Source: Echinostoma caproni
Lineage: Eukaryota > Platyhelminthes > Trematoda > Plagiorchiida > Echinostomatidae
Length of the DNA stretch: 64,000 nt
Direction: 5' to 3'
Assembly: GCA_900618425.1 (NCBI GenBank)
Contig: UZAN01040515.1
Location: 8,176-72,175, forward strand
Shown here: piece after piece, positions 49,505 to 61,700 of the stretch
Layout of the letters: every line of letters begins with the position of its first letter
Numbering within the stretch: the stretch's first letter is position 1
Translations under genes and position numbers: made by a program
Notes under the pieces: generated by a model
The model's database searches: none
What the model was told of the DNA's origin: nothing
The model's input: the letters and a program-made list of their open reading frames with translations, nothing else

Positions 49505-49711
49505 GTGGCATTTCGTAGAGTCATTCATGGGAATGGCATCAATACCACCAGCAAGGTTATTTCTGCGCTCAGCGAAGTTGCAGCAGAAAATGATGAGTTC
49601 ACATCTGGAAAGCATACTGATTTACTATTCGAAAAATTGAATTGTGCCCTAGATGAGATGTACTTGAGAAGGTTATTAATCACATCAAATCATGAGCCAC
49701 AATCGAGATGA
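49505..49711 (+). CDS. candidate exon, unidentified
   Basis: Sixty-eight open codons with a soluble, acidic composition: VISALSEVAAENDEFTSGKH and LLFEKLNCALDEMYLRRLL. A second frame is open over most of the same bases. The reading stops 13 bases before SINE-1 copy D. No family recognised. Confidence 0.22.
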   Translation: MAFRRVIHGNGINTTSKVISALSEVAAENDEFTSGKHTDLLFEKLNCALDEMYLRRLLITSNHEPQSR

Positions 49712-49723
49712 GAGAAGCCGAAT

Positions 49724-49912
49724 GTTACGATGGTTGCCCGGTGGTAAAACCATCAAATTAAGACCCCAGAAGACATGAGTTCAAATCCTACCACCACCGC
49801 CTCGTTGTTTGTGTGTTGAACGGCAGTCCTTTGCTTGGCCGCTACTCCCTTCCTGAATATTGTATTATTTTGCATTCAATAAAAGGAAGTAAAAATGAAG
49901 AAAGAAAAGAGT
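49724..49912 (+). repeat. SINE-1 copy D
   Basis: GATGGTTGCCCGGTGGTAAA holds the A-box, ACCATCAAATTAAGACCCC matches copy A, and GAGTTCAAATCCTACCACC is the B-box with CACCACCGCC closing the stem. The body GGCAGTCCTTTGCTTGGCCG and TTCCTGAATATTGTATTATT match copy A best; the end is CAATAAAAGGAAGTAAAAAT. Confidence 0.82.
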
Positions 49913-50865
49913 ATTATACAATCCAAGAAAATTTAGAGAACGGTAGCAGGCCTTTTCGAGAACAGTTTGTACTATAACACGGAAGCCATAACATTTGAAT
50001 CGAGTGTTCTTGAGCCAGCCCTTTTGTCTCCTTTCTAATTTTTCATTCATTTAGCTCGTATGGCTGTTAGCAATAATTCTGTGCAGACCAAACACCTAAA
50101 TGACGTTTCCTTTGGGTAACCCTATCCCAAAGTCGCTACCCTCCCTGACATCCAGCTTGGTATCGCACAACTTAACCAGTTAGGTTTCCTCACAAAATAA
50201 TTATGTGAACCCATCTAACGATACACATGCTGTAAGGGACCATGTGTTGAATACTTGGATGCCAGTTGTAACCCTTCCTTTAGTAGGTGTGAACATAGGA
50301 ACAATGATTAATGCAAACTTCGGAAGATAGGATATTTTGCCCCACACCTAAAGTGATTTTCCTCTCTCTCTCATTCCGTAACACAGTTCTAACACGTCTT
50401 CAGTTTACCAAACGTGCTCAAGGCCTCTACATTTACTTTTATTGGTTCATAAGAATGTGTTTTTGGCGTAAAATCCAGGTCATTGATATATGTAATCATG
50501 TGTCGTGGTTTGCCCATTGCTCATTGTTAATTATATTGTATCGCAAAACACCAAACTGGTTCATAAAAGACTGCCTAATTACTGTTCGTTTCTGAAGATC
50601 GAATCATCCAAGTATATTCCAGTCTTAGTTTGATAAGGATTCACATTCTAGCCATAGCGGAAGCTATCGGACTCCGCCTACATAATCCCCCATACGCTCC
50701 CAAAAACAATGCGGTCTATCATGTTCAACATGCAAGACACAGTCAGTCCCCCGNTAATGACTCAAACCAATGCGCATGTGTGATGATCATAGTGTGAGAA
50801 ATATCCGGTCCTGGAGCTGGATTTTTTCTCTTCTCATTTTATCATATGTTCTCTCCCTAATAACG
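49913..50865. other. no recognisable gene; N at 50754
   Basis: The plus frame at 50311-50595 has no recognised domain. No repeat recognised. Confidence 0.45.
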
Positions 50866-50930
50866 TTTTGACATAAAGTGTGAAGTATTAGCCGGTAGAC
50901 GAATCCCCGCAAACAAGCTTGTTCGTTACT
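50866..50930 (+). repeat. stand-alone PLE-2-type terminal repeat
   Basis: TTGACATAAAGTGTGAAGTA, TTAGCC, AGACGAATC and CAAACAAGCTTGTTCGTT follow the inner part of the PLE-2 arms and match 58731-58794 closely. No PLE coding sequence was found beside it. Confidence 0.65.
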
Positions 50931-51079
50931 GCGTATACCAATCTCCTCTACCCCCCGCCCCTTAGCAAACATGTTCAAACACGACTAAGAATGTATTTTA
51001 CTTCCATAGTTCCTTGTCTAGGTCGTTTTTTTATGTCACGCAGTTCGCGCTTTCCTCAAGTCGTCACCGTTTTGAGCCA

Positions 51080-51195
51080 ACTCCACAAGCCGAGTGTATT
51101 TGTGCATATGTTTGTTCTTAATCTGTGCTGCATTTGGCAACTGAATGTGCACCAGATGGCGCGATAAAGTTATTCATTAACTTGACTTGACTTGA
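51080..51195 (+). repeat. probable LINE 3' end with TTGAC tail
   Basis: GCGATAAAGTTATTCATTAA followed by CTTGACTTGACTTGAA mirrors the ending at 19228-19211 on the other strand. The region before it (ATTTGGCAACTGAATGTGCA) looks like retroelement 3' UTR; the family is not identified. Confidence 0.42.
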
Positions 51196-53083
51196 ACCCA
51201 CAGAACAACAGCATCAACAGTGGAAAGTGGAGACTAGTGAGCTTAGTTAAGAGGGTTGTGAACATGCGATAAACTGAGCCGTATTTCCTTAAAATCATCG
51301 AACAATTTTGACTCAGTGAACCCATGAAACGCGCTATTCTGTCAGATCGCCAGCAAATGGGCATACTTCCAAATGGTAAAAGTTCTTCAAAACGAATGAA
51401 ATGCATACACAACACCTTTGGAGAGATATGCAAAATTAAAGCAATCCTTAATGAGTCATTTGCTTCTGTCCCAATCAAGCAAATTAAGCATATTTGTGGT
51501 TCGCACAGATCTCGCATTTTCATCATGAAAAATGTCTCGAACTTGATCTAGACTCAAGTGCATGCAGAAAGGATATATTTTTTCTGACGCGCGGTTTACT
51601 GTAGCTACTCACTGTGGTGGGTGCTTCTGTTAGGTTGATTCGAGTAACACTTATCACGAACAGCCCCTTTCTCGAGTCGGTCATAAACTGACATTCCAAT
51701 ACTCTATGTGGCGTATTCTGCTCTTGTGCTCGCCTCGCGTGGTATCACCTGGCACAGCAACATGCAGATCTACAAAACAATACAGTGTCCAGACAGAACA
51801 ATGATACCTGACTCCCCCAGAAATTTATTCGTGCCAAGAAAGTAGTATAAGGATTTTCCAACTGCATCACTTTCCTCGCAGGAATGCGAGTGTAGTGGAT
51901 TTATTGAGAACTGACGATCCGGCACGATCTCACAACGCTATGATGAATCATTTTATCAAAGACAGACTGCGGTGTTGGCAAAGGAAACGCTTTAGATAGC
52001 GTCAGATACTAGGATTTTGTGTACAGTACTGTGCTTGAGAACTTCTTTGAAAACTACTTTGTGTTATTGTTGACGTTACACTTCTTCTTAAGCAAAGAAA
52101 GCTCAGGCTTTCATTTAACAGATTCAGTGGTGAATTGGTGGTAAAGCCACGAATATGCAAGCGTAGGAACAAATGTACTAAAGCTTTCAGATTACGAAGG
52201 GAACACGTTAAAAACAAGCCATTAGTCAATGCCTCAAACACTGACCGACAATTAAACGGTTTTACAATCTGAAAACGAGGTAAGATTACAGATATTAGTG
52301 GGAAAGACGACCCAGCAATACTGGAATGATGTGGCTGTAAAAATAAGAATGCCCTGTGTGTCTTATTGAGTTTACGATAATTATTGGCTACGCATTACGT
52401 CATTAGGTTGTGATAGGTTGACTAAGGGAGACCCAGAGTGTTACAAGGACCTTTATGCGCACAATAACAGCGTGCGTAAGCAGACGGGTTTGAAACGCCT
52501 CGGTGAGTAACCAAAATTACAACTTGCCTATTTTCAACCGTGTCAGGAGCATGGAAGCGAAACCTCTCGAAAGTCAGACTCGGTCGATCTTGATGCGTTG
52601 ATCCGGTCTTCAAATTGCCATTTAAAAGCAAGCGAGAGTGACATGAAATTAGGTAATCATCAACAGTGTAACACAAATATTAGAAAGGGTGTATTCCAAA
52701 GCACTTTCATTTGCTACAGGCGCAGACAAACAGACAAACAGAATATGATATGCTACTGATAAAAATATGTTCAACTTAAATATTTATTGATACAGAGGGA
52801 AAAGCGTGAACATGCACTGAACAGCTTCATGGTTTCCGGATTCGCTTGTTATTCGAACCTGTGCGATGCATTTCTTGAGTGAATATAAAAATGATTTGGG
52901 AAGAGTGACTTTTTTAATCGGATTTGCATAAAAGTGGCATTAGTCAGCGTGTGTATTGCTACCATATCAAAGTACTTTTCAGCAAAAAAACATTAAAATC
53001 GTTACTCCAAAGGCCTTTGGCATAAAAAGAATGCTACATTTCAGGGTTTAGGAGTTTAAAAATTTGTGATCTACGGGAAAAAT
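51196..53083. other. no recognisable gene
   Basis: Open stretches on both strands at 51170-51551 and on the minus strand at 52241-52002 show no recognised domain or matching splice sites. Confidence 0.45.
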
Positions 53084-53189
53084 CTAATTACCTTTTAGTT
53101 GCACTTGTTGAAAATTATTTTTCAGAATATATTTCTTTTTCATTTTAAACATCTTTTTAAATATAAGTGGGCTTCGCAAAGTGTTTCCG

Positions 53190-54115
53190 GATGCACAAAA
53201 GTATAATCTGTTACACAAGTATAAGTAGCAGATTTTCTCGAAGTATTCTCTATCAGCGTCCATGAATAGCTCCACGCACTCAAAACATTTAGTGAAACAG
53301 CTCAACCATGCCGAAGCGAGCAACCCTTGGACCAATGCAATGAAGGTATCTATCGCAGCTGTTGGCTACTCGTAGAAAAGTCTGCGCATCAAGCGCTTGA
53401 CATTTGAGAAAACAGAAATTACACACGGAACCATGTCTGGACGTGCGTGACCACCGACAGCTCTCAGCACATTCGGCAAACAGTGAGTGACGTACCAGTC
53501 TCCGGTGAATGTGCTTTGCTGTACCAGTGGCACAGTAGTCACAACAGTGCTTTTGTCCATGAATACAGTCACCAACTACTTTGTCATATTGCGCTCGCGT
53601 CGGAATTTCTGAAGCGACGCCCCACCAACCAGCATTCAATGAGCCGATTCTCGGTTGGGTTAAAACTGTACATTCAGACCTCACCACCACTGATGATTTC
53701 CCAAACCGCATTGGAACGTCCGCCATCTAACCTGGCAAGCATTGTGCCGGACCCATTCAATCGAAGTGCTTTCTGCTCCTCACTGAGATGATGGGATACC
53801 CAGTGTGCGCAGACCCCTCCGTAACCGAGCTTCCCATGTATAATAGTGCGAATTGATCCTGATGAGATACCGATGATTGTTCATCAGCTTTACCACTGTC
53901 ACTCTTGTATCCTCCTCCACCTCAATTTTGTCCGCTGTGGTGTTCTCCGCGGGTCGATCACACAGTGTCTCATCGTCTAGGGTCCAGCTGCCACACATTT
54001 GCAAATCACTCAAATACAGGATTTTTTGAAGGCACGTCATCACCGGAAGCAGCTCATAAGCCATCAATAGTCTACTGCTGGTGCCTTGAACCAAAGTTGT
54101 AATCGTAAAGCATCA
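53190..54115 (-). pseudogene. mariner-type transposase pseudogene
   Basis: Minus strand: a start-proximal LYDYNFG stretch near 54110, SGDDVPSKNPVFE and DDETLCDRPAE (helix-turn-helix region, where GRP is usual), EEDTRVTVVKLMNN, then after a frame change TMLARLDGGRSNAVWEIISG (about 53735-53688). The residues that follow read GEV, a stop, and MYSFNPTENRLIECW, where a mariner has GDETW-Y-DPE. Next come KVVGDCIHG/VTVFMDKSTVVTTV, FTGDWYVTHCLPNVLRAVGG, and near the end CFTKCFECVELFMDADREYF (about 53300-53225), the typical C-terminal block. The first catalytic Asp is replaced by Gly, a stop follows, and the second catalytic region is frameshifted, so it cannot be active. No convincing terminal inverted repeats were found; TTCGCAAAGTGTTTCCGGAT at 53173-53192 could belong to one end. 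Confidence 0.8.
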
Positions 54116-55096
54116 TCTCCGTCTAAAGAAGTTGAATAATTTCTATCCTTATACGTCGAGTACAGCGAATGTCGTATGACTTGTGAGCTGTACTTGGCTG
54201 TTGATATTTGGTTCTGTGAGATACATTCATCGAACAATATTCACAACGGATTACAGTTCTGGTGTTCCTTGCCGGTTCACATGCACCTCGTAGGTGTACC
54301 GTGTATCTGGATTCTTCTACCTCATACTCTGTATCCACACTGCTACTTACTGGAGATCATAAAATCCTCCGAATACAGTACAATATATATTGGAAAAGAC
54401 TTGTATTGTACGCCACGACCAGCCCGAGCTATTTTACTTCAGCATAGATTTCTCAGTTGAAACGGGCCAGCATTCTATGTGGAACGCCCATTTGCGAGGA
54501 CTTTACCAACGGTCTTTATGGTAGCTACGATCATCTATGGATAAAAATATTCAGATGAAATATATTTATATTGTTTTAGGGACTTTATCGGCTACTTTCT
54601 ATATATCTTATTCTTCGTTGATTCACATTTCTGGACACATAAATCGGTTTATGATAAATATCGTTGAAATATTAATAAAGTTGTAACCAGTGGATACTAG
54701 GTATTTGAGTGCTGTTTCACAACACTGAATAGAATTTCGGTGAAACCTTTTATCCATCTCGTAACCACCGTGACTTCTATTTTCATGTCAGATTTTGCGG
54801 AATAAAAACTGGCTTCAAGTTATCCTTTCACCCATCTGCATTCTATGGTTTGGATGGTATCCTCCTCAATCATTCAAATGGTCGTTTGATGGGTCATAGG
54901 ATTATTTTTAACGATAATGCACGACGAGCGATTCGAATTTTGATCACGCTCTTCAACAGAATTGCAATACGGTACATAAAAAATGAGGCGTAAGATTATA
55001 TATATATGACCTTTCCTTGGATTAAACATTGGGTAGAGATTGTTCCAAACTCACAGACATGCATTTGGTTAATTGCCGCTTGCTTAACGAGTATCG
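54116..55096. other. no recognisable gene
   Basis: Short frames only, with a short TA run near 54993-55008. Confidence 0.45.
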
Positions 55097-55118
55097 ATTT
55101 TACTTACTTACCTTCGCC
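55097..55118 (+). repeat. 22-bp direct repeat at left gap edge
   Basis: ATTTTACTTACTTACCTTCG plus CC, identical to 55694-55715 on the other side of the gap. Confidence 0.97.
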
Positions 55119-55693
55119 NNNNNNNNNNNNNNNNNNNNNNNNNNNNNNNNNNNNNNNNNNNNNNNNNNNNNNNNNNNNNNNNNNNNNNNNNNNNNNNNNN
55201 NNNNNNNNNNNNNNNNNNNNNNNNNNNNNNNNNNNNNNNNNNNNNNNNNNNNNNNNNNNNNNNNNNNNNNNNNNNNNNNNNNNNNNNNNNNNNNNNNNNN
55301 NNNNNNNNNNNNNNNNNNNNNNNNNNNNNNNNNNNNNNNNNNNNNNNNNNNNNNNNNNNNNNNNNNNNNNNNNNNNNNNNNNNNNNNNNNNNNNNNNNNN
55401 NNNNNNNNNNNNNNNNNNNNNNNNNNNNNNNNNNNNNNNNNNNNNNNNNNNNNNNNNNNNNNNNNNNNNNNNNNNNNNNNNNNNNNNNNNNNNNNNNNNN
55501 NNNNNNNNNNNNNNNNNNNNNNNNNNNNNNNNNNNNNNNNNNNNNNNNNNNNNNNNNNNNNNNNNNNNNNNNNNNNNNNNNNNNNNNNNNNNNNNNNNNN
55601 NNNNNNNNNNNNNNNNNNNNNNNNNNNNNNNNNNNNNNNNNNNNNNNNNNNNNNNNNNNNNNNNNNNNNNNNNNNNNNNNNNNNNNNNNNNNN
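55119..55693. other. assembly gap, 575 N
   Basis: A run of 575 N. Frames crossing it are artefacts. The identical edges suggest the two contigs actually overlap. Confidence 0.99.
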
Positions 55694-55715
55694 ATTTTAC
55701 TTACTTACCTTCGCC
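55694..55715 (+). repeat. 22-bp direct repeat at right gap edge
   Basis: Identical to 55097-55118. See the gap entry. Confidence 0.97.
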
Positions 55716-57162
55716 ATATCACGCGGACATTTTCCTTTTGTTGTTTTTGTCTACGAAAACCTGGTTAACGTCACTGGGACTCAGTCTATGGGACTGTTTA
55801 GCACGCATGACTCTAAACTGGTTACATCGTTGTGGAGCAATCACTCACGTATATCGATTCACCAACCGTCATCGTCGACCCAAACGTGATCGACTCTTGC
55901 CCTTACCGGTTCTATCATCAGTCAATCAATCAGTCGTATTTCGCATCAATCTGTCATAGGCTAGGTCGTGATCTGTACCCGAGTTTTAGACTGAATTCTA
56001 TCCGCAACATCATTTGCGTGCTACATAGTCTGCCCCGAAGTAGTGAACACTTAGACTCTGTAAGAATCTTGCCAGATGAAAGCAAAACATGTTAGGTGAA
56101 CTCTATGCAGTCACGTTTACTAAGCTCTTAAATTTACAAATGTGTCGACTAAGACTAAACGGACAGTAAAGGAAGCTGATTAGCAACCCAAAAATATCTT
56201 CCTAGCAGGTCTACAGAAAAAATGAACGTTGTCAGTTAAACTATGTTTAAGACGAACAGTGTCCCGTACTCTGGATAGGCGTGGCTTGTATTGTAACCGA
56301 CCCATTCTCGTTTTCTTTCACGTCTGCAGTACACCGGGAAAATTGCACACTGCAATGCCCGAATTTATTTATGTTCACAGAGGGACTGAAATTCTAATTG
56401 ATACTGAATTACACCCGGGTAACCCAGATAATTGTCCACGTCTTTGACCAATAAAATAACTGTAAGCGAAGCTATTTCCACTTCATTGTGGTGATCAATG
56501 GATAGATGGAGTTCATTGACGGTATCTCTGTGTTACGCTCATTCGACATTTGTAGTCAGGAGTTGGCAAAGAATCAACAGTGCTTCAAATAGTCAAAAGA
56601 CGGGCTACTCCTGAGGGTTTCATGATTAAAATCATTTTAGGATTGATGTACATTTTAAAGAACCAAATAATCATTTCAGGGACGATTACCGGAAAATGGA
56701 GAATTTATATCTCTTTGAGCAAGCTGAAGAGGCAAACAATATAGATGGAAGGTTCAATAATTTAACGTTAACAAAAGCGTAACGATCAGCTGTAGTTATG
56801 TTCCGTAAAAGAACTGTTCGTGGATTTACTAGTCGAAAGTTCACGAGTCGTACTATACCCCTTCCCGGTATGACGCAGGGAAATGATAATCTTTATACTC
56901 CTTTCCATTGACTGCGCTACACCTGCACGCTTTGCGTAAACCTATTGGAATTTCCGCATTTTCACTCTCTAGCATACGTAGTTGCTACTCAGGAGATTAC
57001 GTTGTCTCAAACGTGCCGAGACATCGTTCGATCGGCTTGTGCAACTCCAATTTCTCGCCGTCCAACTCGGACCAAAAAAACGTAAACGCGACTATGGCAA
57101 GTAGCCTTTAGTTGTGCCACGTTGATAAATAAGACTGTTCCCTCATTGGTCAGCACTAAAAG
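55716..57162. other. no recognisable gene
   Basis: Several frames of 60-90 codons (for example 55832-56095 and 56229-56447, plus) without a recognised domain. The frame at 56908-57111 lies just upstream of the LINE fragment and could be part of the same element. Confidence 0.4.
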
Positions 57163-57432
57163 TTGGTCTTTGTTTCCAAACTTTCGGATTTACCTAGTGA
57201 GCCCCGTTTAATAGTTCGTATGAAAACTTGTGTAGTCAGTGTACAAGAATCTTGGTTGGATAAGGACATAGATGACTTTTTTGTGTCGATAAACGGTTTT
57301 CAAGTTCACCGACGGGCTCCCAAAACCAGGGGAAAAAGATTGGAGGGGCCGTTGCAATATGAGTATACATCTCTTAATGTGGCAAGTTCCACGTTATTTT
57401 TCAATGATCCTCGCAGGTTAATAAATGCCTAA
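57163..57432 (+). pseudogene. CR1/L2-type LINE endonuclease fragment
   Basis: The plus strand reads MKTCVVSVQESWLDKDIDDF, FVSINGFQVHRRAPKTRGKR and later SSTLFFNDPRR. The ESWL-D motif, then SI-GF/Y, then RR---TRGGG is the first third of an APE-type endonuclease in CR1/L2/Jockey-like LINEs; here the glycine run after TRG has decayed. The rest of the element is not visible. It may be the same family as the CR1-like 3' end at 11.2 kb, but the two do not overlap so this cannot be tested here. Confidence 0.65.
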
Positions 57433-58730
57433 CCGTGCAATGTCTCTAAACGTTTGCCCCTCTTACTTACACAACTATCAGTTACTTGCAGATCACAAAT
57501 TAATGTATACAATCAATCATTCTTCGATTCATTCAAACCTTTTATTGCCCCGATTTTAGATGTAAACTGACATATAATGCTTTAATCATAATAGTATACA
57601 TCATATCGAGCTAGAGGTAGGTATACTAGACAGAGTAATTACCAGCCACTCAACCGTTTTCTCTCTAGCACTAAAAGGACCAATTTCCACCAGCGACCTT
57701 TGTTTATACTTAGTTCAACTTAGTTTTCCTCCCACTGTGTACCCACACATCTTTCTTTCGATTTGACCCCATGAGATTTCGTTTTCGCAATTTTTCACCC
57801 ACTTTATATCATGTATATAGCTTATTCTACGACTTTAACTGCAGAAAGAAGCCCAACGACAGTGTTCCTTATGTCAAATTGTATTTTTGCATATTATCGT
57901 AAGTAAAGTTGAAGAATGGAACTTATTCTTTATTTTGCTTCTATGTGATCGTTGCTTCCTTAGTTTCTGAGAAAAACTGTGTCAACAAGCGTTACTGAAA
58001 TGGAGAAACTATACTTTTATGAAGCATTTGACTAATAGGAGCAGTAACTCAAGTGGATACTTCTACAGGCATGTTGTTTCTGGTATGGGGTTATACCATA
58101 TTCATTCCCATGAGCATGGCTTCAGCCGTTGTATATAGAAAGGAAGAGATGTGACGAAGGTTGCGGTCTGGTGTCACATTGGTAGTGCCTGAATGCAGAA
58201 CAGAAAGTAGGGCGAGTGGTGCGGCCCCAGCACGAGCTTGAGCGGTATTAATCTTCTGCAGAAAATACCTCAGTGTAATCTAATTTCACCTCATAGACCG
58301 TCANGGGGTCCAGAGCATTGATCAGCAATCGCAAAAAGCGGTGACAATACGTCTGGATCTAGGTGCAAGTATTTGATTCTCCTAGACAAAATTAATATGT
58401 CTAATACTGTTTTACGCCGGAAACGCTTTCTCAATCCCCACATATCCTGTTAGTTGGCCTCATATGTGTGCGTGCGTTACACGAAGCCGATCAAATAATC
58501 ATTCAGGCTCACTTTGGTGACTATTCGGAGCATCAATCTAGTTGAACGGCAGTTACAGCTACTAATTTATTTACTTGAAAAGTCTACTTAATGAAATCCG
58601 GTGGACAGTTTATTCGCCTTCATCTCAATCTGTTTTGAATGATAAAAATCAAGTTCTCAACTACAAATGTTACTTTTAAGTTACATCTCCAAATCACCCT
58701 GCCATCAACTAAGTGAAACCTATTAACTTT
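57433..58730. other. no recognisable gene; N at 58304
   Basis: AT-rich, no domain or repeat recognised. Confidence 0.45.
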
Positions 58731-58794
58731 TTGACATAAATTGTGATGTATTAGCCTGTAGATGAATCACCTCAAACGAGTTTGTTCGCTACGG
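58731..58794 (+). repeat. stand-alone PLE-2-type terminal repeat
   Basis: TTGACATAAATTGTGATGTA, TTAGCC, AGATGAATC and CAAACGAGTTTGTTCGCT. The first half is nearly identical to the inner part of the PLE-2 left arm read on the minus strand. No PLE coding sequence was found beside it. Confidence 0.7.
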
Positions 58795-61700
58795 CCTGTT
58801 CCTCTTACTCTTATTATTTCTCCCTTCTCAAACCTCTCGCTTCCACCATCTCGAACTACGCGCTATCTCGGTATAAATGCAATTGGAAAGCTCACAGATT
58901 AGTTAAATGAAATTTCTCATAACCGAACCTCGTTCCTAAATGTGGACAATTTATTGATCTCATTCGGATAGTGATTTCAAATCATTCATTAATAACGTCA
59001 AATCCACCGTTCATTTCACACATTGGTGCATACACCCCAGTAGGTTTTCTTTATCTGAACCGCAATCCCATGCGTCTCAGCACGACCGTTCTCGTTGATT
59101 TGGCCAAATTCAAGAAAATAAACTCTTTCCTTCTCATAACCAATACCCTTCAATCCGTGCTACATGTTTTGTCACACCAGGAGTAGCAGCATGTAAGAAC
59201 AATGAAGCAAAGGAATTGGAAGTCTGCCAGGAATACTCGGTAGAAATAGGCAAGCATGTCGACAAAACGGAGCAGCGATGACATCAACTCTAAAACCTTG
59301 CCCGCTACAATGCTCTCCCTTCAATCGATGATTTGATGGAATTCTATCAGCTAATTGAGCAGGAAAATATTTCCACACGCGATTTGTGTATATAGGAAAA
59401 TTTCCACAGAGGAAATGTCATATACTTTATTCAAGGCTAGCAATGCACTAGGTTAGCATTTCCAAATACGTCCACAGTGTTTTAGTGGTACAATTAACGA
59501 TGGGATGGCAATTTCAGGTAATGGAAGCGAACAATATTTAAATTTTTAACGAGTCCCAGCCGGATGCAAGAATATTCTTCCCATATAAATTTCCCTAGGT
59601 GGAATTCCACTAGTACTTTTGTCTATAAAAGATGCACCCTAGCAATCACACCAAAAACTCACTCACCGCTGTGTAATATGTATAGATTGTCTGGAATCGT
59701 GCTGTTTGTTTGCCTCAAAATGACTCAATGTTGTCGGGAGTGCTTATCTCGGGCTACGAGATGGCCGATCGTTGTGAAATCCCTAGAAATGCTCCAAAAC
59801 GACCAACCGTGGCGAAAAGCTTCTGCTGAGGGATTCCCCCCTATTACAACATGTGTCACAAGTGTTACCACTAAAGTGCTAGGCAAAGGCGAATGCTCGG
59901 TGCTGTCCACCAGGTTGACTGACTATGTGCAGTCATTCTAAAAGACTTGTCTAAGGCCCTTATCCCAAACTGCCGATACTTGGCTTAGGAAGCTCATATT
60001 GGCACCAATGCTTTGTGTAACTCCAAAATGCACTACAAATTTCACATTTAAAGACGACTACCATGATGCTCAACGATAAGTGCCGTAATGAGGGCTAAAG
60101 TTTCACCGGGGATAGCTGGTCACACACGAAATGCGTGGGAAGTCAGCTGCAAGTCAGCTGCTTCCAAGAAATAGTGGACTCTCTACTCCATCTCACTGTC
60201 TTGTAAACTATCTTTCTTAACCAAATGGTCCTAGTTGGGTCCCTTAAGAAGACTCTCTAGTTTGGCCTGGACAACCGGTATCACGCTCGTAGTTGCACAT
60301 GCACCTCCATACATGTCTTCGATTTCCAAAAACATTAGCTACTCTTGTAAACTGTGCGCAGAAATTCCGTCTGTCCCCCGAACTTGACATCCTTCTATCA
60401 CTGTGCCCTGTTTTTGAATGTTTTTTTTTGAGTAGGTTCAAACTGCAGTTTGTCATTATTCGCCTTAACTGTTTCAACAATACCTTCACATTCGGAGACC
60501 TTTGTTCTATTCTGCCAATCTCACTCTGATTTTAAACTGGCTTCCTTCAGTGTGAGAATTTTAATACGAACTACTTATGGAAGCGCCTAAGGTGGATACT
60601 ATGCGTTTTACCAGAGATTTAAGCGCACGTCTTGGTTGTCGGTCCCCCCGTAAATCTCACCATGGTGGTCACTATAACCTAGATAACGGTTGCCCAAGTA
60701 ATAAGGATAAACGCTTTAATGATGCTTAGAACACTGTTTCTCTTTAACAAGAACTTCTAACACCCAAAGCATCACCTGGCTAATTGGCGTAACCCTTCAT
60801 CTGCGTACTCATATAGAGATTACAGATAAGTGAGGAGGTTGTGTGGAAGAGTGTTGATTGTAATGGTCTTCCTTCCCTGACTTTTGGCCCCGCATCGGTT
60901 TTCGACGCATTGTTTATGAGGACTGATCACTCCAAAAAAATACTGAGATGCAAATATCTTGATGTTGTTAACCATTCCGACTCAGCTTTAATGGTCGACT
61001 ATCAGAACGAGTCGCCCGCAAGTCCAAATTCTACTCTATGAAGGAAAGTAGAACAACGCTAAACAGCCATCATCAACTCTGTTCACTCAGCTCCAAACAC
61101 TGAAATATAGGGTGTCTGTATCAGGTAGCCTAAGGCCGTTGAAGTCCTCGTAAGAGAGCTTCCCACACTCTTTTTTAACGATCCGAGGAATGAAACTGTA
61201 CCCCTTACACGGAAATTATCGATTTTTACGCTTATTTTAGGAAGAACTGTTGCAATTTTTGAAGCAACCATAAAGAATTGAGTCAGATTCCAATAGCACT
61301 GAAGTTGTAAGCAGCGTTACCCAGATCGATTAGAAGGAGAAACATCCGTGAGGAACAGGTCGTGTTTCACGCCCCCCATATTTCAGTGGAAAAAATATTG
61401 GCCCTTAATCGGCTGATATGTGTATATATAAATATTAGACAAAAGCAAATGGTGATTTCAGGACAAGGAAACGAATAAAAGGAATTTTTTTGAGCAAAAT
61501 CCCGGGATTCGAAGTAGATGGACGAGAGGACAAGATGAATGGCTTAAACGCAAACTGTTTGTAAAGGAAGTTTGCAACGGGGGAAGCGTTTAACTGAGCC
61601 CTCATGATCTGTTGAGATCAATCGCGTATTTTGTTTTAATAAATCCAGGTACACCACAGTAACTAAACTAGGAGTTTAGCAAGCATGAAATGAAACCAAG

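Noticed and set aside
53447..53791. 114-codon plus-strand frame
   Set aside because: Antisense to the mariner pseudogene, whose blocks are in the right order on the minus strand.
55006..55959. Long open frames across the 575-N gap
   Set aside because: Artefact of the N run; the real bases at each side give only short frames.
60105..60130. Bases resembling a large-subunit rRNA motif (GGGGATAGCTGG)
   Set aside because: Twelve bases only, with no flanking rRNA similarity.
61083..61271. Second LINE endonuclease fragment sharing LFFNDPR with 57.4 kb
   Set aside because: The shared run is seven residues and the surrounding frame shows no endonuclease motif.
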